A program made the position numbers and the translations under genes. This document shows, one piece after another, positions 1 through 13,121 of a stretch of DNA of 64,000 bases. The notes under the pieces were generated by a model. It had not been told where the DNA came from. It ran no database searches and was given only the letters and a program-made list of their open reading frames with translations. How positions within the stretch are numbered: position 1 is the stretch's first letter; each line of letters begins with the position of its first letter. Source of the stretch: Trochalopteron elliotii. Its lineage: Eukaryota; Chordata; Aves; Passeriformes; Leiothrichidae. The stretch lies in the NCBI GenBank assembly GCA_024734555.1, contig JANPWX010000073.1, positions 1,922,465 through 1,986,464 on the forward strand, read 5' to 3'.

Positions 1-190
1 CAAAAGCGCCGTGGGAGCGGAGAGAACGGGGAGGACAGCACGTGTGTTTATTTGCTCCCATTACGCCACTGCTGCTGCGAACACAGATCGAAGCTTTTCT
101 TCCAAACGGCCCCTTGGCACAGGTTATTTGCACATAAATGGCCGCAGGTGATTTATTTATTCAGCGCAGCTGGGTTCTGCAAAAGAAACT
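1..190. promoter_or_regulatory. Candidate conserved element with scattered CpGs at window start
   Basis: CpG is more frequent than in the next several kilobases (agcgcc, tacgcc, gcgaac, tcgaag, acggcc, ccgcag, agcgcag). The block also has an E-box (CAGGTG at 145-150) and AT-rich motifs (ttatttgcacataaatgg). The left border is outside the window. There is no open frame of note on this part. Confidence 0.25.
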
Positions 191-1599
191 GTGGGCTATA
201 CCTGCCAATAGGTTAATACTCCTCCCTGCAGTGCTGGGAGGGCAGGCAGAATTTGCTCTGCTGCAGGAGACAAAGACTGTGGCTGAAATTTTTGGCGCTG
301 TGGGATAATTTTATAGCTGTACTGTCCTCTTGGCTTGCTTATTTCCTTTGCTCTTTGACTGTGGTGCAAAATAGAGTATATGGCCTTGAAGGAAGGAAAA
401 ATAGAAGGCTTGTGTTGTATAACCGGGTTAGTGTGTTGCCCTGTGGAAGAGAAAGAAGAGCTTGCATATGAGGGAGCAACAGACACACGCTGCTGTGGGA
501 TTGCTCAGTGCATAGAACAATTCAGTAACTCACTGTGTTGAATGCCACGTGGCCATGGAAAAGTTATTCCTTATCATGAGGTGTTTTGAATCTGCATCAG
601 ATTTATCTATATAGGTGGCCAGCTCTAGGTCTTGATGACTGAGTTTTATTCCTTGGATACTCCTGACACTGACTTTGTGTCCTTTAGGGCTCTTAAGTGT
701 CCATCATTCTGCTGCCAGACATCACGGTCTGTGTGTTTTCATAACTCATTAGAAAGAGTAAAGTTAATCCCAAAGACCAAATTCAAAACTTCTGAAGTGC
801 AGGGTACTCCATGTTTACCTCCAATGACTTCAAGGATAAAAAGGACTTTCTGCATAGAATACCTGGATTCTGGAAGTTGGATACCTAGGAGTTTTTGGGA
901 GAGGATTATTGCAGGAAGGATTGTAGAGATTGGGTGGTTATATACCTCAGTGAGGTGAACTGAGGATGCTATGGAGACAAATTTATTTTAGAAACCACCT
1001 TGTAAAATTTGGGGTCCTCAGAGCATCGGTAGAGAAAGCAGTTTGAAAATCTCTCACATCTAACTTCAAAGGTGCTCAAATACTTTCAAGTGCAAATGCT
1101 TAGAAGCTGAAACATCAGCCGAGAGCAGAGAAGCTGGCTTGTTTTCCTTCTCCTCCCTCCTTTTTTTCCCCAAAGTGAAATTATCCACTCTGAGAGTTCC
1201 ATAAAGGTTTTCCACAATGAAAACCTGTTTCCATTGGGCAGTATATTTGCAGGAAAAGCCAAAAAGCTCAACCCTACAGCACTGGAACCCTACATCCTAA
1301 GGCACTTCTATCTTTAGGCTTCCGTCTTCAATGAAAGAGAAGTTCTTTCTCTCCTTTTGCTCGTCTCTAGCCTAATCCATTGCCTTTGCATTGTAACTTT
1401 TATAAAATTTTAACAGAAGGAGGTTCTCCCCTTCATTCTCCTCCTCTTTCTCCCCCACTCCCTCATATTTGGATGAACATCCTCTCATCAAAGAAGAAAT
1501 ACTAAATATTTAGGTAGCTGCTGTCACCACCCATGTGGAGTAAGGGTGTGCCTATACAAGACTTTGCACAGTGTGGGGTGGTATAATATGTTTGCTAGG
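191..1599. other. Noncoding stretch, nothing recognised
   Basis: No supported gene, RNA or transposon. Open frames reach only 108 codons and show no family resemblance. Confidence 0.7.
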
Positions 1600-1715
1600 G
1601 TTCAAACTGAGATTTGGAAGACCTGGGTCTGTATGGTCTTTGTTAGTTCTTGGATGACTTCTTTACTTTTTTGGAACTTTATCTTGCTATTTTTGAAATG
1701 GGGATTTGTAACCTT
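1600..1715 (+). mobile_element. MIR-like SINE fragment
   Basis: The order ggttcaaactgagatttgga, gacctgggtct, ttggatgacttctttac, then ttgaaatggggatttgtaac parallels the MIR core and 3' part (text resembling the -gggttcgaatc-, -gtgaccttgggcaagt- and -tctgtaaaatggggat- blocks). It is very diverged. Confidence 0.45.
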
Positions 1716-2487
1716 CTCTTAAATCAGAAGAAGAGTTGCAAACATATAAATGTTATTGAGTCTAGGATGCTGGGGACTGTATAAATGCATAACCAGTAAA
1801 ATGAGACAGTGAGGTTCTGCTTGAAGGGGCTGAAAGGTAATTGGAGATTAAATTCTGTTCTGGATTCACACTCCTCCAAACCTTGCACATAAATTGAAAT
1901 GAGTCTGGAACATGACATCCAATTTATAGAAAAACAGAAATATCATCTACAATAATGGTACACTTAGGGCACTTAGGAAGTTAGCATATGTCGATTTTTA
2001 ACAGATCCGAGGTCTTTGTCTGCTACTGTCTTATAGTCTACAGTCTATCAGAATCGGGATTTTTTTTAGTGCCCTTAGAAAAAATAGGAGAATTTCCCAA
2101 GCCTTTTTTATTCCTCTTATTTTTATGACAAAACCCCATCTACTTAGGGTTAGCTCTATTATAAAATTTTCCTTTTAACACATTTAACATCACAAAAATG
2201 TCATGTGAAATGCTTCTTTTTCATTATTGAATGATAAATCTAAATGTAGAAACCAGGTTTCTCAGTGGAAAAAACTTTTTTCTTTCTCTTTTGTTATATC
2301 CCTGTTTCTACCCTTGGAAATAGCAATGTCCTTGTGTAAAATAAAACAGATTCAACATCCTTGAGTTGATCAACTTTTATTCATATTAAGTATTGGATGA
2401 AGGACTAAAATGTGAATGCATACAGCATTCCTTAAGTGAGTATGCTTTTGAACGCTCCGATTGTCTGGTCAGGAGAGGGTAGGAGTG
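1716..2487. other. AT-rich noncoding stretch, nothing recognised
   Basis: Unique AT-rich sequence between a MIR-like fragment and the first CR1 copy. No feature found. Confidence 0.7.
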
Positions 2488-3225
2488 ATCATAGAATGGT
2501 TTAGGTTGGAAAGGAACCTCAAAGATCATCTTGTTTCAATCCCCCAACATGGGCAGGGACACCTTCCATTAGACCAGGCTGCTCAAAGCCCCATCCAGCC
2601 TGGCCTTGAACACTTTCAAGGATGGGGCATCCAAACCTGTTCCAGTGCCTCACCACCCTCACAGTAAAGAATTTCTTTCCAACATCTTGTCTGACTCTCT
2701 TCAGGCTCTGGCAAGCTGCTGTAAGGTCTCCCTGGAGCCTTTTCTTTCTAGGCTCAACAGCCCCAGCTCTCTTAGCCTGTCTTCATAGGTGAGGTGCTCC
2801 CGCCCTCTGACCATCTTTTGTTTCTCTCCTCTGGACTCGCTTCAACAGGTTCATATCCTCCTTATGTTGGGGGCCTCAGAGTGGGACAGTTTTCCAGGCT
2901 GGGTCTCATGAGAGATATTAGAGTGACAGAGCAGGAGGATCCTCTCCTTTGTCTTGCTGGCCATGCTTCTTTTGATGGACACCGTTGGATTTCTGGGCCG
3001 CACAAGCACATTGCCAGTCATGGTGAGCTTCTTGTCCACCAGAACCAAGTCTCTCTGCTCAGGGCTGCTCTCAGTCCATTCTCTGCCTAGTCTGGATTTG
3101 TGCTTGGGGTTTTCCCAGCCTAGGTGCAGCACCTTGTACTCAGCCTTGTTGAACTTCATGAGGTTTGTGTGGGCCCACTCCTCATGTGTGTCAAGGTGCC
3201 ACTGGATGGGGATCCTTAGGAGATG
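2488..3225 (-). mobile_element. CR1 LINE 3' fragment, avian type, internally deleted
   Basis: Reading the + strand gives the reverse complement of a CR1 3' end. It starts with tcatagaatggtttaggttg, the standard terminus, and runs through the RT C-terminal region. On the minus strand, about 2851-3159 still translates into the recognisable CR1 stretch MKFNKAEYKVLHLGWENPKH, after which the frame decays. Near 2665-2715 the copy lacks roughly 100 bases relative to the usual CR1 consensus. It is 5' truncated at about 3225, as most CR1 copies are, and is not functional. Confidence 0.95.
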
Positions 3226-6200
3226 GTCTTAAACGAGCAGTATGGAAAGATTTAGAGCACTGCCTCTAACATCCAGAAGGTGAGGCAGAGGGGAAGTATC
3301 TTGCATGCAGATTTAGCCAGAGCGTATCTGTGAAGGAAGTTCTGAACATCTGCCAGTTCTAAATGGTTATACATGTGCTTAGTTGCAGTAATATAGGTGT
3401 TTCAATAATGTGTGAGCATAAAGATCACCAATAGAATCACCTTAGGTGCCAAATGGTTTTGGAGCAGAAGCCAGGTGGAGGTTTTATGACTGCTACAAGC
3501 ACCTACACATTCAAAGTCTGTTTAGGGATTTAGCAACTGGCTTTCCAGGAATGATCACTTTACCTGCCAGAGATGTCATGAGGATCATTATACGATAGCT
3601 GGGACACCAGAGGTTGAAGGTGCTTGTGATCACCAACAAAAAAAATTAGACAAGGCTGGCTCCTCAGGAATGTGTGCAAAGATGAAGCTGGAGCTTCATT
3701 TTTTTGATGGAAAAAGAGCAGAAAACCTGTTAGGTTTTTTGCAGTAGGCTGATTTTAATAATGTATTTGAGTATTTGAGTTCATGTGATGAAAAGAATGT
3801 TGTTCATGGCATGGCTGGAGGTAACAACGTAGGATTTGAACCTGAAGCATTTTCTGCAGTACCAGATGAAGAAATAATGTGCTTCTGCAAGGATGTGAGT
3901 GAGGCAGTGTGAGATGAGAAACACTGCTGAGAAAAGTGCACAGGAGAAGCTGTAATCAGGCAGCAGTGAAGCTTTGCAAGGTTCTCTCAGCTTTTGCATT
4001 TCACTCAAGCCTGAAAACCTCTAAAGGTCAAGACAAATTGTGTATTTCCCCAGAATTACGGGATAGGCTGTGTTCCTGATGTCTCAGGGTTTTTACACTT
4101 TTTTTTGGTTCCTTCTCTTCCTCTCCTTGTTCATGCATGTGGGTTTTGCAGGTTGTTGGGAATCAGGGGAGTAAAAAAAGTTTTACTGTTAGAAAAAAAA
4201 TAGCCAATGCCCCCTCTCATATGCATGGCTTGTGCACAAACTTGCTGCATTTGACAGCAAAATCAATTAATCATTAGGAATCTCCTCCTGGTATCAGCAC
4301 AGAAAGATTTCTACTCTGCAGAAGGTAAAAAACACACAGAAAAAGGCAAAAAAGCAAAACCATTTTTCCTTTCATTTTATTTTTCTCTTTCCTGTTTCCC
4401 TTTCCCTGCACATAGGCACATGCTCACACTTGCAGATGTTGACACAGCAGTCTAGCTAGCCAGAGCTGCCAGTTAGTGCAAACATTGTGGGAAGGCAGTA
4501 AATATCACTCTGTGGAATAAATGGCCCCCATGAGTCCCACTCGGGAGGATTATATTTTACAGGTCTCCTCTCTTCTGCCCCTTGTTCTTTGTTCTCTCTT
4601 GAGATTGTGGCCATGGAGCTCCCCTCTCATTTCCCAAGAGACTTGAGTTCCCTTTGCTACCTCCTGCTTTTTCAGGAAAGGGGAGCCCACAAAAAAACAG
4701 CTCTCTGAAAATTTGACCAGGATGTTTTCTTCATTGATGGGAGAGTGTTAGTTCCTTCTCTAACTTCTGGGATACTTGTTCCCAGTGCTCATGTTTGCTT
4801 CTGATTTAATGCAGTGTTCCCAAGCTGCTGTGTGGAAGAAGGGGCAAATATGTCATCTCTGCTAGCTGAAATCTTCAAGGTGACAGAAGGGATCAAGCAG
4901 AAAGCAGTAGGAGCTCTATATTAAGGTGACCTGGTAGCCACAGGATTTTCATTTGTTTGCAGAGGAAACCTGTGGGTATGTGGATATGCTGTACAGAGAA
5001 CAAAGATTTATGTTTGTGGTACTCTGATCCTATACATTGCTATTACAGGTCCAGCACAGGGTGACCTTAGTCAAACATGATTACCCACACCTGGCCCCCC
5101 AGAATTTCCTGCTGGAAGTGTGCATGGCCTGGCACTTCTTGCTGCTGCACCAGGGACCCATTTCATGCAATCTCACTTCTTGTAAGCACTGGTAAATGGG
5201 TCCCTCCCTGACAATCCTCAACAGGCACAAATAAAATAGGTTCTAGGTTTTCTGTCTCTTCTAACCAGAACACAAGATCATGCACAGGAGCAATGAAGAA
5301 TTTTAATATGGAAAGGTTAGGTCAAAAAAGGTGACTTGAGCCTCCACATCCACACAGAGAGAGACCTGTCTTTGTAGGTAAAATTCACATTTACAGCAGT
5401 TCCACAGTGTTTCTTCCCACTTTACCCACACCCCACACTGCCATAATTAACTCTTCAACCCAAGTGTTGGGGGCCAGAACCCTTCTCCTATTTGTCCAGC
5501 CAGTTATGGGCATGTATTTCTGCATCCCAGCCCAGGAGACAATATTGTCCTTTGGGATAAAAGATAAAAGAGAGCACAGCCTTCCCACTCCCTGCCACAC
5601 CCTTGCCCCCTCCTTTAACTCACTCTCTGTATCCTTAGTATCTCTTTCTGTATCCTTAGTGCTGTAACATTCATTAATTCACTAAAATGAAGGAAAGTTT
5701 CAGTTACTCCCCATCTTTGGTAGGTTTTTACATTCAGGACCCCATTAAAAAAAAAAAAAAAAAAGTGAAATGAAATTAAGAAGACATGTTGACATTAGCA
5801 TTAAAATTCTGTGGCAATAACCGCAACATGTTTGAGCTGAAAATTATTTGCTTTCTCTAATCCTCAAAATAAGCCAAATAAACCTAAACTGCCTCACTGC
5901 AAAGGTGACTCTCACTTTTTTGTCTGTTTGGGGTTGGCTCTGATGATCCAGAATGTTTTTCCATGACTGAAAGGAAATAAAATTCAGCCTTCTATGACTG
6001 CAGCTCTGAAAAGGCTTGGTTTATTCCAGCTGGTTGCAGAGACTTTAGAAGCTGTGTAAGAAAAAGATGCTATGGCTGGAAATATAAAAGAGAATTAAGA
6101 AAAGCGAGGCACAAGTCTGATTCTGATTTGGTGAGGGACACCCAGTCAAGTTATGAGAACTTGAATTTTTCCCTTCTGTTCAAGCCTGATCGACAGGCAT

Positions 6201-7192
6201 GGTGCAAAAATGCACTCTGCTACAGATTTTCCACTCTGGCCAGAGTCTGCAGCTGAGGATGGTGTTAACAAAGAACTGGGGTTGGCTCCTTGGCTGAGGA
6301 GTCAACCCTGTGCAAACCCCATGGAGAATTTAAAAGCAGCTTGAGGTAACATTAGCCTTTGGGTTCCTCTAAACTCTACCATCTGGCCCCTAATGACAAA
6401 CTGAGACCAAGAGTGACAGTGTTCCTTCCAGCTGCACCCTGTCTCACCTCCCATGCTCCCCTTACCCTGGGATTGCAGAGGGAATTCACTGATCTTGAAT
6501 TCAACAATTATCCCTACAATGAAACCTCCTCCAGCTGAGGGCATTTGGCAACTCATTGCCCTGCCAGCATGGCTTAGTATTTTTCATGAAGAGTTTTAGA
6601 GAGAGATATTGATTTTTCAAGTCAATTCCAGAATGAAAATACTTGGTTTTGTTCTCAGTCTGATTGTTTTTTTTTTTTTTCTTTTTAAATATTCTTGTCT
6701 CCTGAGAAATCATCTCTATTTGAATTTCAGGGAAGATTTATTTTTATTTTCTGCAAGTTCAAAATGTACATTTTTATAAATCAGTAAAGGAAGTGCTTGA
6801 TCTCTGTTCTGCTTGGTCCTCTGTAAAATCGTGTACTCTGATTTAATACAAGAGTTGTCTGTCACTGACAATGGATGACTCCACCTAACAGAACTGTTGA
6901 CGCACAAAAGTTATTTCCATCACATCTACAAGCTTAAAGAACGTGTTTTGCAGATGCAATTAGTTTGATACCCTGTGTATCCTGTAGAAAAAATTAGGAC
7001 ACAGCAAATCTGGGTGAAACAGAGTGGCAGTTCAGCCTCTTTGTCTGTCAGAATTGCACACAGAGCAGAGCTGTCCAGAAATAAGACACTGGGACTGCTC
7101 CACCCCCAGAATTGCAAAGTCAACTACACAGTGCAGGGGTGCTGTGGAATCACGTTGGATTGGAGAGGTAATTTCACCTCAAATCCCCAGTT
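3226..7192. other. Noncoding stretch, nothing recognised
   Basis: Unique-looking sequence with poly-A at 5747-5764, a local repeat of ctgtatccttagt at about 5626-5660 and a T run at about 6667-6680. No exon is supported. Confidence 0.7.
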
Positions 7193-7300
7193 ACAGAATC
7201 ACAGAATACACTGATTTGGAAGAGACCCACAAGGATTATTGAGTCCAGCTCCCTGCCCTGCATAGAACCATCCCCAGGAGTCACACACCATGTGCCCAAT
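7193..7300 (-). mobile_element. CR1 LINE 3' end fragment (second subfamily)
   Basis: The + strand shows acagaatcacagaatacact followed by tttggaagagacccacaagg, and then gagtccagctccctgccctg. This is the reverse complement of a CR1 subfamily common in neoavian genomes. Only about 100 bases are recognisable, so the copy is strongly 5' truncated. Confidence 0.85.
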
Positions 7301-8621
7301 CTAGTGAATAGCTACTGTGAATGACACTGCCAGCGCCTTTGGCTTATAATAACCTCTTAAAAGGCATCCAAAATCTGTGTGGAGAGGAGTGCCTTAGTGT
7401 CAGTCACCCTATTAATTACCTGGACTGGTGCTAGGAGGAGGAAGGAAGGGAGAGAGGTGAACTGATGTATCAGGATTGAGGTAGGTACCATTCCCTTCAC
7501 TGTAATTTTGGCTTATCTGATGTACATTACTTGACACCTGAGCCTGGTGAAGGACAGAAAGAACATGTCTGAGGTGCCTTCTGTATTCAGTGCCCTGTAG
7601 GGGAGCACAGCTGAAGGGATTGCTTGGCCCTTTGTGACACCTTGTATTAGTATGGTTGTATTGTCACTTCAGGAAGAAGGGCAGGCAAGTGCCAGGACCA
7701 TTGTGTGCTAGGCAGTGTATAGGAACAGTGCAAGGGAGGTGCCTCTTGCAGAGCTTCTGGGCTGTTTCTCTTAAAGTCTGTGGCACCAATTTTTTTATAT
7801 ATATATTTTTTCTTCCTCTGTGGAGGGGACAAAGGCCTGATCTAATCTATGCCTTGGTCTTCATAAAGGTCAGTGAGTGTTCAGGCCTGACCCCTTTGAA
7901 TGTTAGAAGTGATGCCTGGCTGTTTTCATTACTCATGTCTTGCATTACTGATATACTGAGATATAGGAGAGTGTTGGAGCTTAACGTGTGAGGATAGTTG
8001 GCAGCGAGTTCAGGCAGTGGCAAAGCAAATAATAGGATTTATTAAATACCTGCTTGCTGTCTAGTCAACAAACTTGCCAGCTAGCATGCAGTATCCAAAC
8101 AAATGCATGGGATCTTTGGACTGCTAAGGCTGACCTCCAGTACCTGGGCAAGCAGGGAAGCATTATAAGATATTAGTAAGGACAGGCACCACATGCTCCT
8201 TTGAGACCCAGCCATCAGTGTTCTGCACAGGTACACAGGCAGAACAATTGCACAGTGTCCGTAATGCTTCATGACAACTGAATATCAAAGGTTTCCATAC
8301 CAATGTGCTTACCATTAGGTTTTCTTTTTTGTGCTCCCACCTACCTTGGCTTCTCCCCAGAGTTAGAGGAGTGGGAGGACACTGTCAATTATTCTGTTTG
8401 TGCTCTGTCCTCAGTCAGAAACTCTGCCCATTATTCTAGAGAAGACAGCTGTTTTTGTTGGAATGAATGGCTGCAAACAAGTTAACAATACTAACACTTA
8501 AATTGACATAATTAGGCTTCAGAGTCACTACCCACAGAGACCTGTGCAAGGAGCTGATATTTTTCATAGTTCTTTCCGTTCTTTTGCAAAGGAATAAGGT
8601 ATAGCTGCACTGGGGCATAAC

Positions 8622-8661
8622 AAAAAAAAGAAAAGAAAAGAAAGGAAAAAAAGAAAAAAAA
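8622..8661 (+). repeat. A-rich (AAAAG)n simple repeat
   Basis: Runs of A are broken by single G at intervals of four to seven bases. Simple sequence only. Confidence 0.85.
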
Positions 8662-9462
8662 CAGAGGTGGTTTGTAACCAAGGATTATCACTTCGATAAG
8701 TGGAAAGCTGAAGAGTCTTATAGTCTCTGCTGGATGCTGCTATAAGATGGGCTCCAGTGCATTGTTAGCTGCTAATGCAGTGTGACCCTTCTCCTGCTTT
8801 CTGAAATGTTTTCCTCATAATCTCATGGTTTAATTGTTGAGTGTGTTTTACATATAACCCACCTGCCTTTGCTTTTTTGCCTTTTTGTTCTAATTTTTGA
8901 AATCCTGTTGCAACTCTTTCTCTTTGTTACACATTTTATCTTGTTGCAATGCAAAATTTTAGGTCCTGGCATGCAACCTTTTGTGGTTTTGTGTGAAATC
9001 TGCAGTAGTGTCCATTTGTGCCTTCCTCTGTTCTTGTATTATGTTGCTGTTATTCCCTGCCTGTGTAGTGTTATTGAGTGGAAGCCTTGTTTACAGTACA
9101 CTACCTGAAAAAATAAAATGAGTTGTCATACAGGAAAAGGAAATATCTTTCCAATAAACTCTATAACCTCTTTGCTGGTTTACCTGGGAATAGCTCTGAG
9201 CAGCCTGATACTGGCAAAGGTGCTTGAAGGGTTTTTTTTTGTTCCTATGGAGCAATTGTAGCGCAGTGCAGAAGACCAAGCTCTGCCTCTGTTTGTGTAA
9301 TGAAACCACTGGAGGTAGAAGTTGAGCCACAGACTGAGTTGTGCATGAGAGGTGCTGAAATGCTCTTAAAAAAGACCTGCATAATTAAAGTACTTCACAT
9401 TTTCCTGGAACACTGGCTTGTGCTATTGGTTTCCTGACAAGGAAGTCTGTTTAATGTGTTTG

Positions 9463-9508
9463 ATTTATTTTATTTTATTTTATTTTATTTTATTTTATTT
9501 TATTTTTT
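9463..9508 (+). repeat. (TTTTA)n pentanucleotide repeat
   Basis: Roughly nine TTTTA units end in a T run before agcactgctgg. It could be the degraded tail of a retroposon, but no body is recognisable beside it. Confidence 0.9.
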
Positions 9509-12500
9509 AGCACTGCTGGAGCCGGGGTGTAGCATATCCAGAAGCAATAGAGCTTTTATAGGAATCTGTGTCTTTCAAGCTGGCATTTGCCCTTTTGCAA
9601 GTGAAAAAAAAAAAAAATCTGAAGTCTTTCTAATGCCTAGTGAATTCCCCAAGTCAGCCATAGAAGTTTGAAGGCCTGTAGTGCAAGGCACACCATGGAT
9701 GCAGGCTGTCCTCCAGGACACTTGTTTAAAAACAGTGAAAAATGCTGGAAATGCAGCAGTCTGAGAAAAAAAAAAATCAGTATCCTCCAAAGACAAAAGA
9801 TACTGAAAGATACTTATGCTGGGAGCTGACCTGAAGAGCCAGGGTGTAAGGTTTGTCTTTGCCTCTTCCTGTATTTCCAGGTTGCTTAGATCCAAGCCCT
9901 TGTGGTTGGCTTAGGTTATTCCAGTTTTTTTTAAAAAAAGAAAAAAGAAAAAAAAAACCTGCAAGTCTATGAAATTTAGTTTCTCTCCTTTCCCTACAAA
10001 AGAAGAAGCTAAAATAAAAAGTGAGGAGGAAGAGAAGAAAAGCTGTCGGGGAAGGACAGAACTGCAGTGCTTGGCTTCCCAAAGGGCACTCTGAACTGCA
10101 GTGATCCCTATTGCATCAGGCAGCCTGCCCAGAACTGAGGGAAGCTTGAAACTTCCCGTTACAGAGGTGCACTTTCTCAGAATGCCTCAATGCCCAATTC
10201 CTGGGGATTGACTGCCAGGTCCAGGCTCATTGCCACCTCTCTAACTAGTAGGTGTGAACTCTGCAAGTTCATTTCTCCACGCTGGCCTCCAATGTCTCTG
10301 CACTCAAAACAAGGACTTTCAGTCCAAAATGGCATTTATTGTAGATTAAAGAAACCATCAAGAAAGAAAAAAAAAGGAGAGAGAGCTCAGCATGTTTATC
10401 TTAAGTTTCTTAATGTGAGAAATTATTTCAGTCTCTTACAAATTAGCAAACTCAATCCATGGACTAAAGAGGCTGGCTGGCTTTCAAAGAAAATAGTGGA
10501 GAAAGAGCCTAGCAAAGAGAAAATATTCATTACTGCATGCTTGTGAAGACAAATAGTATTTTAAACCTCTGTCCTGCCAGTTCTTCTAGGTGGGCAGATA
10601 TGTTTTACTAGTCAAAAATAAAAAATGGGAAAAAAATATTAAAAAGGTGATGGCTCAGGTGGCTGAGCCGTTTTTTTTTGTTTTATTCAGACCAAATAGT
10701 GAGCAAAGCCCTGATCTCTGAGGTAAAACATGGCTTTCTCCCCACCATAGGCTATATCTGAGCTTTAGAGATATATCAGAAGCTAACTTACAACTTGGTA
10801 TAAGCTACGTTATGCAAAACTCAAACATAAAATTAAAGTATTTAATTTAAGATGATGATCTTTGGAAGTGTGTTTAATGGCAACAGTGGCAGATTAATAA
10901 TCCTTCAGTCAGTCATTCAGTCTCCCTCTTCATTCTTGAAACATCTAAGCTGCCCAGACTCTCCGCTTGTGCTACTCAACTGAGATAAACCTGGGTGTAA
11001 ATGGCAGACATCCCCTATGCCATTGTCCTGTAGGGAAAGAGTGTGTTCCCAAATTAGCATAAGAGGGTGTATCTGGAGCTCTGGTTTACTCGAGGTTATC
11101 TGAATATCCTGGTTGATTGCACTAGATCTTTTAGGGATGCCTGGTCCACATGGCTCGCTGTACTAATGGCTGCTCAGGGATGTAACTGGAGGACTCACTG
11201 AGATGCTTGAACAGGAGTAAATATCTCTGGCATCTCTGTGCAGTCCTTAAATGAATTCAAGAGACAAGTCTCCCACGCCATTATCCCTGCAATTGAGACA
11301 CAAGGTTTTAGCCACTGGTTGAGCTGACAGCAGAGTCAAAAGCAGCTGGCTGGGAGTCGAAAGTGAACAAAGAGCTGGACCAAAACTACATCTGTTTACT
11401 TAGGACTGAAAAGGCAGAGGCAACCAAATCAGCTTTGTTTTTCCTGCATAATATCAAGTCACAATCGAGGTTTTGATGTTTGTTCTGAAAGATGAACCAG
11501 TGCTCCTGCCATATTGTCAAGGCACAAGCCACATCCCTGCCCGCTCATTCTTGGGCAGAGCACAGGCTTCTCTTGAAAGTTTGGAGTTGGCTGGAGTATG
11601 AAATAGTTGGTTTCTACTAATTTTTCAGCAGCCATGGGATGAATGGCCCTCACAGTTCTCTCAATTCCAAGTGTCATACTTTTCCTCTTCCTTTTCTCTC
11701 TGAGTATCATTTGCATGTATACAATCAGCAAAATATATAAAAGATCTGCTAGGAAAAAAAACAAACAAAAACCAAGCAAGTAATCCTCCTTCTCCCTTCT
11801 CAAATGTACTGCAGTTGATCTAAGGGAACAAGTGAGGAAAAGAAAATGATCCATGACAGATGTTAGTCGCATCATTGCCTTATTACTGGAAGTTCCTTTG
11901 ATTTTTTCCAGTGAAAGAGTAAAGAGCCTGCACAAATCAAACACTGAATAGTTTTCAACTAAAACATATTTACATTTTAGATATTGAGTGGTTATAAGCC
12001 ACACTCTGTTTGCCACAGACCTAAAGGGTAAACAGTTTTTTTTTGATGCAAGGGCCAAATTTCCATTAAAAAAAAAAAAAAAGACAGACCTGTAGCAAAC
12101 TATTTTCATCAGGGTTTCCTTGAACTTCATGCCATCTTTAAGAACGTCGAGTGCTTTTCAGTTTCAAACTTCTTCATGTGCACCTTTCAATTAATTTTTA
12201 ATGGCCATGAAAGAAGAGTGAATATTGTTCTCCCTTCATATTTGAAGAAGATTAGGACTGACATGGCTTGCTGAAAGGGGTGGGAGGAGTAGGTAAGCTT
12301 TCTGTTTGGTGTAATTGGACAGCTCTTTCTTGAAATCTTAAACAAAGCACAGGTGAGTTGGATGTAAAGGCTATCTTTGCATCCATTTATTGATTGCCAA
12401 GATCATGATTTTTTTTTCTCTAATTGACAGCATGTAACCAATCTTAGAGGCTGCACAAATGGGTTCCATGAGATAGGTATTTCTAAAAAGTGGCCTGGAA

Positions 12501-12839
12501 AGGCTTAATGTGCCAACAGCACCTGTGGTGGCATTTTGCTCAGTAATTGGTTTCTTTGCACTATTTATGAATGGGGATAAAAAAAACTTGTCAGTCATTA
12601 AAAAAAAGAAAAAAGAGAATTGTTAATGTATAAATGTATAATGCTCAAGCAGACAGCAGAGGAGACCTCTTAATTCCAAGAAAACCTGCAGTGGGACAGT
12701 GCCATATGTTCAAAACATATGGACTAATGATATAAAATGCTTCTGGAGGAAGCTCCAAGGCATTACACCTTGCGTGGCAACATTCAAAACCAGAATGTAA
12801 AAAACCCATGGTGGGGGTAGGACAGAGCTACCTGCTGCA

Positions 12840-13035
12840 CAGACATGTTAATGAGGCAAGTGGAGAGTTAATGGACTACTGATTAAGCACGTTTTAGACA
12901 TTCACTTAACTAAAGGAAATATTATTGTGCTGCTGCTCCTTACCCAGGAGGTCAGAGATTTAAAGCCATAAGAAGCATCCCTGAGGGTTATTAAGCCATA
13001 ACCTTTTAGATCTTCCAGGAATGAGCATTCAGCAA
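12840..13035. promoter_or_regulatory. Candidate conserved noncoding element
   Basis: A repeat-free AT-rich block contains gttaatgaggcaagtggaga, gttaatggactactgattaa and ttattaagccataacctttt segments, dense in TTAAT/ATTAA homeodomain cores. It lies directly before an ancient retroposon end. Enhancer status is inference from texture only. Confidence 0.2.
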
Positions 13036-13121
13036 TATGCCATTAGCCTGTGAAATCGCATGGTCTTTTTACCCTCCCTTCGTCCAATTTCTGTTACATT
13101 CACCTGCTGGGTCTTGTCTTA

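Larger units (their letters stand above)
7301..12839. other. Noncoding stretch with simple repeats and one long open frame
   Basis: Simple repeats at 8622-8661 and 9463-9508. A 223-codon open frame on the minus strand at 11459-12130 has no recognisable family, and it includes homopolymer-derived Phe runs and K/R-rich segments. I treat it as chance, but it is long for this base composition. A hairpin followed by T9 at 10652-10679 has no known meaning in this setting. Confidence 0.65.

Noticed and set aside
2461..2788. Open frames on the + strand over the CR1 copy
   Set aside because: They are antisense translations of a CR1 element. The only coding relic is the RT piece on the minus strand.
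10652..10679. Hairpin GGCTCAG-gtgg-CTGAGCC followed by G and T9, resembling a bacterial terminator
   Set aside because: This is vertebrate DNA, where such terminators are not used, and no Pol III gene is recognisable upstream.
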